DNA from: Ustulina deusta
Lineage: Eukaryota; Ascomycota; Sordariomycetes; Xylariales; Xylariaceae
DNA: 64,000 nucleotides
Reading direction: 5' to 3'
Assembly: GCA_023159155.1 (NCBI GenBank)
Contig: JAJNNX010000013.1
Location: forward strand, 62,001 to 126,000
Position 1 is the first letter of the stretch. Every line of letters begins with the position of its first letter. Below the pieces are notes generated by a model that searched no databases, had not been told where the DNA came from, and saw only the letters and a program-made list of their open reading frames with translations. Position numbers and translations under genes: made by a program. Positions 1-12,439 of the stretch are shown here, in pieces.

Positions 1-335
1 TGTATCCTGCCACGCTGAGATGTGTTTTTAGACACCCACGCCTCCTTACGTCCTGGCGGTTCTTCAAGGTACGACCTCGTTCTCCACTAACATCCTCCAG
101 CGTGATTTGACGGTACTGATCCTCGTCAGGCTAGGTTTATTCTAACCACCCCTTCCACCTCACTGATCGAGGACCTTGAGTTCACTGAGGGTGTTGTCAT
201 CATGGTAGGCGGCCTTGTCTATAAAACGAGTCGATGCCTCGACCATGATTTGCTTTCGAGGGCATTCAGACTGCACATCAACAGCAGAACACTTTTCCCC
301 ATATCCCAGCATCAAGACGCCAAATCTCCGCCAAT
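1..335. other. Upstream flank of the velvet gene
   Basis: No gene is recognised here. The stretch should hold the leader and promoter of the velvet gene. The sequence just before its ATG (ccgccaatATGG) is a good fungal start context. Confidence 0.4.
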
Positions 336-850
336 ATGGTCTCCGTCTCCATCGAGCCACCTTCACAAGTCCAACGAGGGATGTTCCTCTATCCCCCACT
401 GGTGGTTAGCTGTCCAAGCAGTCAATACAATTTCTTTCAGATCGTGCTTGTCGACTCCCATGGGCGTGTTGTCGAACAGGACTATCTTCACGGCACGCTA
501 TCAGTGTCTCCGCAGACACTAGACACTAGCCCTCACAATAGTCGAGGCCCCAAGGACTTCGCGGTGTTCTCCGACCTAGTGATCGGCAGGTCTGGGACAT
601 ATACGCTTCGTGTCAATGCCTACCAATTGGACTATCAGACCGTGCCTCCCACTCTATTCCACGCAGCTACGATAGCCAGTCGGGAGATCCGAGTCCGTTC
701 TTCGGCGGTCTCTGAAGGACGGCCGTGTAAGTTTTACACACATCTTACGACAAAATTTATATAATCACAGCTAATCATCGTCCACATCTAGCGAGCTCAG
801 AAGCGAGATTGTTGGACAGGTTGGCCCAAGCTGGGTTTGCCATCCCATAA
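336..850 (+). CDS. Small stand-alone velvet-domain regulator
   Basis: Two exons, 336-726 and 792-850, with an intron at 727-791 (GTAAGT donor, ATCTAG acceptor); the spliced product is 149 aa. The protein is essentially one velvet fold. It opens with VSIEPPSQVQRGMFLYPPLV, has FFQIVLVD and DFAVFSDLVIGRSGTYTLRV in the middle, and after the splice ends in the typical RPSSSEARLL...GFAIP tail. Velvet proteins are fungal DNA-binding regulators, related in fold to NF-kB, that dimerise and link development to secondary metabolism. This one lacks the long extensions of VeA, VelB or VosA and resembles the short velvet-only paralogues. The ATG is the first in frame and lies in good context; an upstream coding exon cannot be excluded. 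Family call is firm, paralogue identity is not. Confidence 0.82.
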
Positions 851-3800
851 GTTCCACAGTGTATATGAAGGGAGCTGAAGAGCCCAATAACAGCATCACT
901 TGAAGTTTTGGAGTCATACATGGCTCAACACTAGAAAGAGGAGGGGGGGGGGGGGGAGGATGGGCCAGTCCTCTAGACGAATCTTCGCAGCTATTGCGGG
1001 CGCTCAATGGGAGATCTTGGTTTTCCGGAGTTGTGGGTGAAGGTTACTATGTTCGACTTACTGCTGTTTTATTTTTATTTTTGATTTTTTTTCTTCTTAT
1101 TGGAAAAGTTCATCTACCGAGATAGACGTGATGATGCCTATAAAAATCAAGTACCACGATATTTTACACCCGATTTATTATGCGAGCCACGTGAGCTCGG
1201 TACCTACCTACCTTGGCTAGATGCAATGGTCGCGTCAGTTAGTGGAACGGAGTGAATAAGAACTCTCCATTCCCCAATAACAAATGGTTGCTGCAACAAA
1301 GTCTCAAAGTGATCGCCTTACATATGTACGTTCCTCCAGGATTAGAATAGTACACTTTGATACTGGGGTGGTCATCAGGAACGTTTGACATATCCTCGGT
1401 TAGGTACACTACTTGCTCTTGAGGCACTTGCCCATATTTGGAGGGCTATAGCTCGGGGATGCCTGTCAGATATTTATTCTTGCAGTGAGGCTCCCTGACG
1501 GGGAATACCTAGATAGATCGCATCTACTTATATGGACAAGCGTGGGTAATATATCCTAGTAGTCTAGAACAGATCGACATTCTGAGGGCTATCGTTGGTA
1601 TAGGACAATTCCCCATGCTGGCTAGATCATCGCGCATTGTCGAGCCGCTCGAGGCTACACTACAGGACGCCAAAGGTTGTACCAAGTGTTGAATCAAGCC
1701 GTGTACCAATTATTAGATCAGTCTAGGCTTGAAGATCGACGAGTGCGCATGGAACTTCCTGAATCTGAAACTAATAAGCCAATGGGGGTGTGAGTAAATC
1801 AAGAAGCCGAGAAGCCGGGTAAGCTTCTAACCTAGTGTAGGGGGGATTAAGACTACTGGAATCTGGGTTGCCGATCTCTGGGGTCGTCGTCATGATGTAC
1901 AGATCGTGCAAACATACCTGCAGAAAGGAAGCACGATGCGTCTACCGGAAAACGAATCGAGCTCCCCCGGTACCACAGAAGAGGCTTTCCTCCGAGCCAC
2001 AGGGCTGATTACAAAAAGAAAAGGGGTTTTCTGCCAGCATTGTAGAGATCCATCCCTTTCCAAGTCCCAATCAACGCCTAACTATTCTAGGCTGAGACAT
2101 CTGCCTCACTAGCGAGTGGGCTCTTCAAGGGGGAATTTACATGGGAAAGCCTGATTCTCATTTCCCATTACCTCCGATGCTACTACTAATGGAGTTTTGG
2201 TAGAATCCATCAACAGAAACTGATCGACGGTTAATATCCCATATACAATTTCCATAGTTGCTTTAGTGATCTGCAGGACCTTTGCTATATCCGGGTTGGT
2301 GTCACGCTAGGAATTCCCATGCTGTCGTCCCCTGAGCTGGCGCCGAGCTGGGGATCCTCTTGTGGCGTACGAACCAGTCTACAGGGAACATACCTTGGAA
2401 TGCGCCATGCCAGGACTGACCACACTACCGGTACGGCTTTGGTGCGTTTACTATTGAGTTTATACATGGGTAGTGACCATAGGAATCCACCTACATACGC
2501 CACATCTTTTTTTATTAAGCCACTTCTATTACATCTATTTCTGCTAACAAGGATTATCCATGATGAAATACTAGGCGAGAATGGTTCTAACCCAGAAGGA
2601 CTTGTCATCTTCCCAGTACCCAAGGATCCGCGAAAGTGCACTGCCTTACTTGGCGGACCTAACCCACGGTATCCAGTGCGTTGGGTCTACTATCAACTCT
2701 TGGAAGGCTGGGGAGGATGAGGGTGTCTATATTAATCTCCAAGGTGTGCTTTTTAGGGTAGAGAGCGATGGACGGTATTTGCGGCGCACCCTTCAAGTCC
2801 ATCTTATCTATCAAGGAGCGTTATAGTTGACTTCACCTCCCAATACTTGCGCAGGGTGAGGCGGGCAGTAAACTGTAGATCGTGGGGGTCGCGTGCTATA
2901 TTCGATCAGCATATATTAATACTCTTGTCATGATCGGCAATCTCGCTCCGCCAATCGCCATCGTTATTGCAAATGGTCCTCACAAGCTACCTATCCCCCA
3001 GGCGAGTTACCTACTCCGTAGAGATAAACATACGATATCATATGTTTTAACACCATAGGATCATGAGTTGCGATGGAGATGCAAATTTTAGCACCGGGGG
3101 CGACAAGCTCTGCGAGTCTTCTCATCTATGTGCATCAATGCGATCACATTAATAGGAAAGATTACCGAAGATGGATTCGAGGGAGCGGCCAAGAAGTGAA
3201 GCTGCGCCTCAAGTGACAGATTAGTCTTACGCGGTAGACGATCTATCACCGTGAAGCAAGGAGACATAAGATGCTTTAAGACGCGGCGCAAGTTAAGGAA
3301 GGGTTATCCGAAATGTTGTGTTCGGTTGGGATTCTCTTCACGAAATATTTTTTTCTTCTTCTGCACCCACCTCATTGAATACGATGTATTAGTATTACTA
3401 AATTTTAGACGGAAATAATACCCGAAGGTCGAAGCGAGTATAGAGAATAGATAGGTAGAGACCTATGAAAGGCAGGTATCATGCGAATTGTGTAGGACCT
3501 TGTGAACATCACAACATCTTCATAAGTGATTATGGCTGACTACTTAACACATAGCCGAAATAGAACAAGATTTCGGTATTTCAAGCCTCTTACGTGGGTT
3601 TGATAATCATACATAAAGATAGTCCTCATTAGACATTGTATAGTAACTTTGTGTCTAGAAATTTAAACAACTATGAAGTAAAACCGAATAACTCCTTTTC
3701 GTATCCTACTTATTAATATATATCTGTTATTCCCATTTAGATCTTTAAGCCGAGCCTCACGTTCTCAAAGATCCTCCAAAGTAGCAAAATTCAAAATTCC

Positions 3801-6800
3801 AAAAAAGAAAAAATATTTACAAGATGAACGGTGAACCCTTGGTCTTAGAGCATGGAATAAAGCAGTAGCTCGCTAGCCTCACTCTGGTATTTTGCCTCAT
3901 GACCCTGCAAGATGTCGTTGGTTACGTAGTGATATGGCTCATATTCGTCACCACTGAGGTCACCAACCATTCTTAAACGTAAACCAGGGTAGCTTCGGCT
4001 TAGCGAGCGAGCAAGGACCCGAAGGCAAGTAAACTGTGGCCTAGACCTACTGAAACCCAGAAGAACGCAGCGAGGTAATACATCATGCAATTGCACCAAT
4101 ATTTCACTTTGCACAGATCGGTTAGTTGGTTGGTTAGTTGATTCAACGTTGGGGGGAGATATATACTTAGTGTTCAGACCTCCCCATAGAAGCATGCGGC
4201 ATGCCAAACTTCCTAATCTATCCTTCTATCGATTGGGTCCTGGGACACCACAGCAGACAAAATGCTCTACAAATCAGGCCCGAAAAGAGGCGTCGCAGTC
4301 AAACCGTTTGCGTTGGCCGTACCCTCAGGGATCGTATTCCGCGTTACGTAGGTATTCGAGTTTGCCCTCTTACACGGGGGCAAGCCAAGATCCATATATA
4401 GAAAGACGACGCGAAAGCAGCATCTCCGGTGGCGAGATCTCCTGCGGAGCTTAATGGGTGCGACTATGTGGCAAAACCGAATGTAGTTCATTCAATTGGA
4501 GCGCTGAAATTATCATAGGACCACTTTGAAGCTGACGGTTAGCAAGGATTGCTTGCTTGAATGGCCAAATAGATCCAATCTTATGTGCCTAATTTTAGTT
4601 GTGCATTATTTTGCAGTTTCCGGGAATGTAATGAAAATATAGCTCGCCTTGTTTTTTTTTTGTACGGCCATTAAAAAAACAAACGGGGTCACCGGATGGT
4701 TGACAATAATGCTATAGCTGTGATGATAAACTAATTGCCCCTCCTAGGATAGCCTCAACTTGGTGGTATACTCATCAGTGTAGGTAGAGGTTATCATGCC
4801 ATGAATGATTCATCGGGAGGGGTTCGAAGTCTAAGTGGCAACATGTCTATCATGATGAATGACATCAATAGTGAACGATACAGTCGTCATAAACGGCCCG
4901 CCAGCTCGGATTTGAGGGTCTGAATGGGCATGTTGCACATGTCTTGTTCCTGGAATGTGCGCTGTCGTACGCAAGAGTGACTACAAAATAAAAATACAAA
5001 TAAAGAAGCACGAAGCAGATGGAATCAAGACAAAATGGACCAAGGATTTATTTTCCAGTGTAGTGTACTAAACCATTAATTGCGCTCGGATCTGTACGTT
5101 CCGGTATTAATATATTTAGCCCACCTCTGATCCACAACCAACATCCGGTGAACAATGTCTCGGTAAAGCCGCTGTGATGGTAGTTGCCGTGGGAGTTTCG
5201 AGAGGCAAATTTGAATACCAGATGACACACCACACCGGTTCGAAAACCACAGGAGAAAAGAAAAACAATATGGAAGCAGACGTATCCGAGAGGAACTTGT
5301 CTACTTTCGGTAGCGACAAGGCTAACCGAGATGATGCGGCACTTCAGTATTACCGGATAATTTCAGACAACATAAAGTTAGCCTCATGGGAAGAGTCTCG
5401 AAAGTGATTGAAGGATAAGGACGACAGGCAGAGGGGCCAATTTCGCAGCTCAGGAAATTTATCAACAACGGGCCAACAAGAAATCCAGAGAGGGCACATC
5501 TGTTACACACTGCTCTACCATGCCTGCGGCCTCAAGTAAGTCAAATTTCTATTCAATATCACTTGTGTTCCATATCAGATCGTTCTCACCGTACTCAGCC
5601 TTGCAGTCTGTCCCAGATTTCCCCTTTTTAAGGGAAGGGGGCAATTTCAACGTGAATTTCACTCAATACTTGCTCCATGTGCTACAACGACCTGTGTCAG
5701 TACAAAGTATTATGGTGATTAAATTAATTTCAGTTGGTCGTTGCCAACGTTATTGTTCTGATGTTGAGAAACACAGTCCTCGCCGAGAGAGGCCGGTTTC
5801 AACTTCACTACGGGTCATAGAACTGCACTGTCTGCCACTGTAGGTAGGAATAGAGCATCCTGCATGGGGGTTTAAAACGTCATCCGTGTATCCAAACGGC
5901 TTTTATCACTGGAAAGTGGCGAGCTCCCTACCGAATATCATAGCTAGGATAACACGACCACCAGCTGCAACCCCTCATGCCACATGCACTCTTAGGGAAT
6001 CAACTAAGGGTAATCCATGGATCACGGAATAAAGAACCCAATTCATAGCTTTTTGGGCCAAGGACTCTGGATGACGAGGTATTCGCTAGTAATGTGGAAT
6101 ACCTATCTACTGTTAACCAGAACATTTAGCAAAAGAGCACCTATTCGAACCAGAACGGATTAAGCTATCCGCACTGTCTCACTACTCGTATGATGTCTTA
6201 GATTCTAATCCATTCAGTGAGAAGAGTTGGTAGATGGATTTAAAGCCTCTAAGGCTAAAAGTAACATCCGAATGCAAGGTTCTTTCGACTAGAACCATAA
6301 TATTTGAGAGTTTTTATATAACTTTTATTCTATAAAATATCAATCCAACAATTTTGCTAAGCTTGATTAGCGCTGCTAAAAGTCAAGCTTGTCAGATGCA
6401 GAAGCTGTTTATTCAAGATCCGCGAAGATGGGAACCAGATCAGTCTACGCTCGTGCCTCGGGACTTGTCATGATAGGGCGGTCCCTCGCTGGCCGTGTTC
6501 TAACCTATAGTCACCCAGGCTTAGGGGGTTACGGGATCTTGTTACCTGGTTAGCTCCGCTGACAGCGTGGCCGCCCTGAGTCGTCTGTCGCGGACGGCCA
6601 AGATTTGTAGATCGGACCAAACTGCAACCTTAATATGCAATGACCGAAAGATGCATCTACGCTCTGTATGAGTTGACCAATGAGTCAAAGGGGGTATCCG
6701 GTAGATCTGCACAATATATAATCCATTGGTTCAGGGGATAATGGTTCCCTCGCCTCGGCATCGCGCTCACTTCTAAATATGTGCCCTAGTTTCATAAGTA

Positions 6801-9800
6801 GTAGTTTGAAAACGGGAATTCAAAGGAATAGCACTAATGTTCGAACCAACGAGAAACTAGATGGTGACAATCTTGCTGAGCTCTCACTACTTAACGACCT
6901 TGAGTTAGACTCACTGATTGCAGTAGGACCCTTGGGCTAGGGGGTAACTCTCCTGTCTGCTAGATCCAAAGCCTATCTCTAGACTTGGAGAGCTCGATTG
7001 AGTTAACGGCGAGTACCTCATACCCTGTATGCCCGGTAATCTCCCATGTCAAAAAATCGCACGCTCTCTCGAACATTCGTCGACGGTCTGCACGACAACC
7101 TACAGGAGATTGACGACGCACTTAAAACTACGAATATCTCGTAGGTGAAGAATCGGGACGTTGACTGTAAGATAGGGGTACTCGATCCCGTACATCTAGT
7201 TTGGGTCTGCGCAGGTCACTCAATGATGTCGGTCATCCTCCCCTCTCCGTCCCAACTGAACCGGAGAGTGATAACTATTACCTGCCGTCTTCCACAAGCT
7301 CCAGTGTGCCTCTTGACACGTTTACGGCCTTAGAACAAGAGTCGACAACGACAACAGTATTCCAGCTTGTCCGGAAGACGCCGAAAGAAATATGCGCGAA
7401 CATCCCGTCCTGTTACCACGAGCTTCACGTCGAGTATGCTTTGAGAGGCAATCTAATGCAGGCGTTCGATGAAACACTGAAGAGAGCGAGGCGAGGCACT
7501 ATCTGAGCTATTTACCCATAAATTCGGGCCCCTTTGCGCCTAGCCCTGCCAAAGGAGGAACCAAACAACATCTATTTGAATCCCTATTACGTCCGCGGCT
7601 CACATTCCACGACATACGCCGCAATCATGTACCCTCCTTTATCCAGCATGGGGGTTTTGTGCCCTGGGACCACACGCCCGAAGACCAACAAAGAACATAT
7701 GGTCCATTGCAGCTCAACTTGTAGCAGAGGTGTTTGATAGTTCCCCTGACGCCGCTTTTTTTGCTTGAATGTTCGGGTTATTGCTGTCTTCTCACAGAGC
7801 CGAATAAGTTTTTAGGATTAAGCTCTTAGTGGTGCTACGCGTTAGTAACCCCCTTTTTTCATTTTCTGAAATCATTCCGAGATCCTCCGCCTCTATACAA
7901 AAAGCACTAGAGTAATCTAGACATTATCGTTGTACTCCATTTTGCAGAATACCTCACGAGAAACATGGGAGAAATTACCCCTGACCCCTATGATGGGAGT
8001 AATGGACCACGGCGCACAAATATCCAGAACCGGCAACACGTGAGTGTAGAAACAATGGCATCCAGGCGCCGTCTCGCGTACGTTATTCACGGATCCTTGC
8101 CGAGGGTATTTGAGTCCCTTTTGCTTCAACAAGTATCTAAACCTAACTAACACCTACGCAACTTTTGCGAGACATAATACAAACTTAATGGGTCCACAAA
8201 GACGTCGCGAACGTGGAAAATAATATATACTATTCTCGCCCTCACAGGTTTTCCTAACTCATATAGACTGGTGACTAGGCAACCACCACCACCCTCGATC
8301 CGAGACTGATACGCCGGACTGATTCACTCAAAGAGAGCCTGGATCTTCTAAATCTGAATAAACGTCACCTGGTGTTGAAACATTTCTCCATGTTGGTCGA
8401 CGGACGGAAAGAAATCAGCTGTCGACAAGGTTAACGATGTAGATGAAGACTTTTTCAGACCAGGAGCGGCTATGAGACGTCACGATGGAAGCTGGCGAGA
8501 AATATCATAATGATGGATGTGGACTTGACTATATGTACGAAAGGGATGAAGGAGTGGGAGATACCCCCCTAAACTTGGCAGTAGACGCCTGTATCTATCA
8601 ACAATCATGAGATGGGCAATGAGCATTATAACACTGATGTAAAGAGTCCAGAGAAGGACCTCATTTGAACTAGTGCAATGTTCGGTACATCACCCTGCTT
8701 AAAGGGAGAGTAGAGGCTATAATATTCTCTCATTATCTATGTAGCTCTGACATTCAACATGCAGTCGCCCACTGCGTACACGTGCCTTTGGTGTGCGAAA
8801 CCTAACTGCGCATTACGAGGTTTCGGATTCCTGCTCCGTTTTGCTCTATAATGGGTGAGTAAGGTCGAAGCGCGCATGGTAAGCACTATTGATGAGTCAG
8901 CAGGCGTATCCTATTTAGTTGTGAATATTGCGTTTAGTAAGAACCTTCTTGTGGTGTCAAAATATGTACTTAAAAAAAGGTCGAACGAAATATCGGTTAT
9001 TTTCTCTCAACACGCCCTGAAATTCTCATGAACGCCATCGGAAACCGTATGCTTATGGGTGGCTAATATGACTAGGTAGTGGTTCTTTATCTGGAAGCTT
9101 AAAGAGGTTGCATATGAGGATGCGTGCGTTCCTCTCGCTGTCACACTTCCACGGTCGATCATCTGGGGGTGACGCAAACTGATGGCTGTTTAGGTGCCCA
9201 TGTAAAGGATCAAAGAGACCGCCTTTACCTATCCCGTGAGTAAATATGGAAACTGATGAAACACTGGAGCCCACAATCTGCCTAATTGAAGTGGTTTCAA
9301 ACTCTATTGGCGCATTGATGCTGCAAATAAATGTGACATAAGAGGACTGATCCGAGAGTAGTACAAAATAGCATACAGACATCGATGGACACCGATACAC
9401 TCATTAGGTAGAAACCAGGAGGCCTATTCGATGTCCTCCTCTCACATGGTTGCGGTAAATATGTTGTCATGTGTTTGTTTACCTTTGGAGGATGTCTTAC
9501 AGAGCGGGCAACAAGTCATTGGATGGGGTAAGCGGTGAGTTGGGTTGGTGTGATGTTTGAATACCTAGGTAGGTACTTAGGTACACTAGTGTCCACTATC
9601 TAGGCTAGTGTAAGTGCCTAACCTACAGCACCCACCTAGAAGTATCTCCTGTACAAAGTAGGTATAAACATCAAGTTCGTCTGAGACCCCTTCCTTGCTC
9701 TGACTAATTCGTAAATGAAGCTCTAAATCAAGCAACTTCGACATGGCTTCCTGAGATTTGAATGGTGGATGTTCACAGTTGAATGTCTGTTGCGGCTTGC

Positions 9801-10649
9801 CCTGACAGCGACCCTGATACATGTGGTGCGGAGTGCAGTTCTCCCGCACTGAGTCCCAGTAGGTAGTACGCCAACTGAACGGAGGAACATGATTGGCCTA
9901 TGCCTTAATGGTCGGGTTGTCATGGTAGCGCAGCACATGCCCAGAAGACAACGCTAAGCCCCTCCTGGCCTAGCACGACGGCCTCTCAGCGGAGACAGCG
10001 CATGAATGGGGCCTTGATTGGGGGGTTGTTGACAGACCCGAGACAACAAAAGCAGGAGTCGCTGTCTCTGAGGCGGCGGGTGTGCGTGGTCCGTCTTCCT
10101 CCATCAACATCATCGTCATCTCCGCCCAACCGCCGTTCGACTAACCAAACAGCACAACCAGACGGCCCAGGTAAGTCAAGGCAACGCAACCACCGACAGC
10201 ACCGACACCGCGACGACCTACAATTCCGACAAAGCATTCATCTAGCCACCGCTTGTCGCTTTGCGACACAAGCGTATTCATCCGCACGTCAACAATAATA
10301 AACATCGACTGAGCGTTCCAGCCACTCGAGGGGATCCAAGGAGACCGAGAGGCATCTCTCAGTCATTATCTGCCCTCCAAATTATAGACCATGTCCGCCC
10401 ATATCTGTTTGTAGGCGCTGACACGACACCCTCATTTCACTTTCACATATTCTCTCATTCAATACCCACTCTATCGAACGCCACTCTCTTCTTTCAATTT
10501 CCATTTGTCTACCCAGTTTGTTCTTAACGGGCATTCATAACCCTCACCCCCCCACGACCACATCGCCAACTCATGCGATACCGAACCCCGGCCTGAAGGG
10601 GAACCACCTAATTTCGCCCGCGCACAAATCATAAACCCTATCGACAATC
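851..10649. other. 9.8-kb gene-poor region
   Basis: No recognisable protein-coding gene. Short open frames occur on both strands, but none has a family signature, none links to a neighbour by plausible splicing, and many begin at non-ATG codons. Copies of the TACCTACC / TAGGTACT motif are present (for example near 1200 and 9570). No transposase or reverse-transcriptase motif is visible. About 10000-10649 is probably the nudE promoter and leader. An AG|GTAAGT at 10171 could be a 5' UTR intron donor. Confidence 0.5.
943..956. repeat. 14-base poly-G tract
   Basis: Uninterrupted run of 14 G about 90 bases after the velvet stop codon. It is prone to length variation and sequencing error. Confidence 0.9.
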
Positions 10650-12439
10650 ATGGCTGAACCGCCATCCTCGCCCCCGACCGAGCACGCCACCGTCGAGGAA
10701 TCTCTTTCCTGGTATAAGAGACAATATGAGCAGCTTTGCGACGAGCTTTCCGAGTTTCGGCAATCTAGCCATGAGCTGGAAGCCGAACTTGAGAAGGATC
10801 TAGATGCCGCAGATAAGAGGCAAATCGAGTTGGAACAGAAGGTGGAAACTTTGCAGTTTGCGGCTGATGAGTGGAAGGTATGTTTGTTGGGCAAAACACC
10901 TTCATGTTACTCTCGACTGTGTACTGACAAACCCCTTAGGAGAAATGCAAGAAGGCGAAGGCCGAGTCGAACGCCGCTCAGAATACATTGGAGAAGGAGA
11001 TTACGACTCTCCGAGATTCCAACCGGAGCTTACAGCTGAAGCTGCGGGACATCGAAGTCGCCAACGATGATTTCGAGCGCCAGGCTAGAAATACAACTTC
11101 ATCCCTCGAAGACATGGAATCTAAATATAATGTGGCTATTGAAAGGACCGTCATGATGGAGGAAGAAATTAAGATAGGGGAACAAGAGCGAGAGACACTA
11201 CGCATCGAAGCTCAAAGGCTGCGAGAAGAACTTTCAGACCTGAAAATCGAAGCCGAAATCATGCAAGACAAGATCAAAAAGGCCGAAAATCGCCATCTCT
11301 CTGCCCTCACCACTGACATCCCCTACTCAGACACATACGAGGACTCTCCGCGGTCCACGGCAAGCTCGCCTATGATCAGCACGCCTCCCGATGAGCTTTC
11401 TCTCATACCCGTCGGCAAACTTCCGCCAGCTATCAATGAACCACCCTCGCCTCCCATGTCTGATGCCTCCGCATATCTACCCAGACCATCTTCGAAGCTC
11501 AAGACACCAGCGCCCTCACAAAAGAAGTCTCGCATTCCTTCTGCGGACCGTAGCACTACGCCAAAGCCCAGGAACCTCGCACCAGCCAGCGTACGTCAAC
11601 CTGGTATGCGCTCTGTTACTGCCACACGCACGCCTGCGCCAACTCGCACGACCACGAACCGCGCCACTTCTCACAAGATGCCACCTTCTACGTCTCTTAC
11701 CCACATCCGCTCTCTTACGGCCCAGATGCAGCGTCTCGAGGCCCGCGTTCAGTCAGCAAGATCAAAACTACCCGCCCCTATTTACACACCACCACGTGCT
11801 TCACCTAGATCATCTGTGCAGGGAGTTCCCCAAATGCCTTCGACAGTTACTATGCGATCGCGCAAGCGCACTGCGGGCTCTATCACATCGTCTGTGGCAG
11901 AGGAGACCCCGACGCAACCTACGAATACTACAGGGACAGGCAAACACACTAGCCGACTTAGTACGCCGGGTGTGTCGCGGCTGTCCTTCGGTCCCTTGCC
12001 TAACCGGTCCAATACCTACGATCCCGAGGGATCAGCTACGGGAATTTCGCGTCCAAGCAGTCGAGCCAGTGTGTCGGGTTATGCTAGGCCAGAGAGACCC
12101 CCGAGTCGGACCGAGATCCCACGTCCTTTATCTCGGACTAGTATCGCCGGCTCGAGGACACCGATGGGTGTACGTCCAAGAAGTTCTATGAGCGGCAGCT
12201 TGCACGCACACTCTCAAAGCATAAGTCATATCGAATTTGATGAGATGGACGAGCGCACACCTAGTCGTCGTGGGACCTACAGCAATGGAAGTGCTAGTAG
12301 CATTCCAGCTCCTAGTGGGATCCCATCGTTGCGACGGCAAAGTGGCGGGCTTAGCTCATCTATCCGGAGAGTAAGCGGTGGCGGAGCTAACGATGGTGGT
12401 AGATCCAGGAGGCTGAGCGACCTGGGAGAGACATATTGA
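10650..12439 (+). CDS. nudE: NudE-family nuclear distribution protein (RO-11-like)
   Basis: Exons 10650-10877 and 10940-12439, intron 10878-10939 (GTATGT...TTAG, phase 0), giving 575 aa. Residues about 15-195 form a continuous coiled coil starting [20 protein letters not shown] and running through [18 protein letters not shown]. This is the hallmark of NudE/NDEL1/RO-11 proteins, which bind LIS1 (NudF) and cytoplasmic dynein to drive nuclear migration and hyphal transport. Residues about 196-575 are disordered and rich in Ser, Thr, Pro and Arg, with many SRxS/RxPSS motifs that look like kinase sites. The protein ends [10 protein letters not shown]. The start is the first ATG of the coiled-coil frame. 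Length and the intron after the first helix fit the fungal family. Confidence 0.88.

Noticed and set aside
5520..5843. Possible small secreted protein with introns (a GTAAGT follows the ATG closely)
   Set aside because: Joining the plausible donor and acceptors gives no consistent frame and no recognisable domain.
6721..6790. tRNA-like segment with GGTTCAGGGGATAATGG resembling an A box
   Set aside because: No B-box (GGTTCRANYCC) downstream and no acceptor-stem pairing could be found.
11391..12191. Second plus-strand frame of 266 codons inside nudE
   Set aside because: Overlapping frame in the Ser/Pro-rich part of nudE; no coherent domain.
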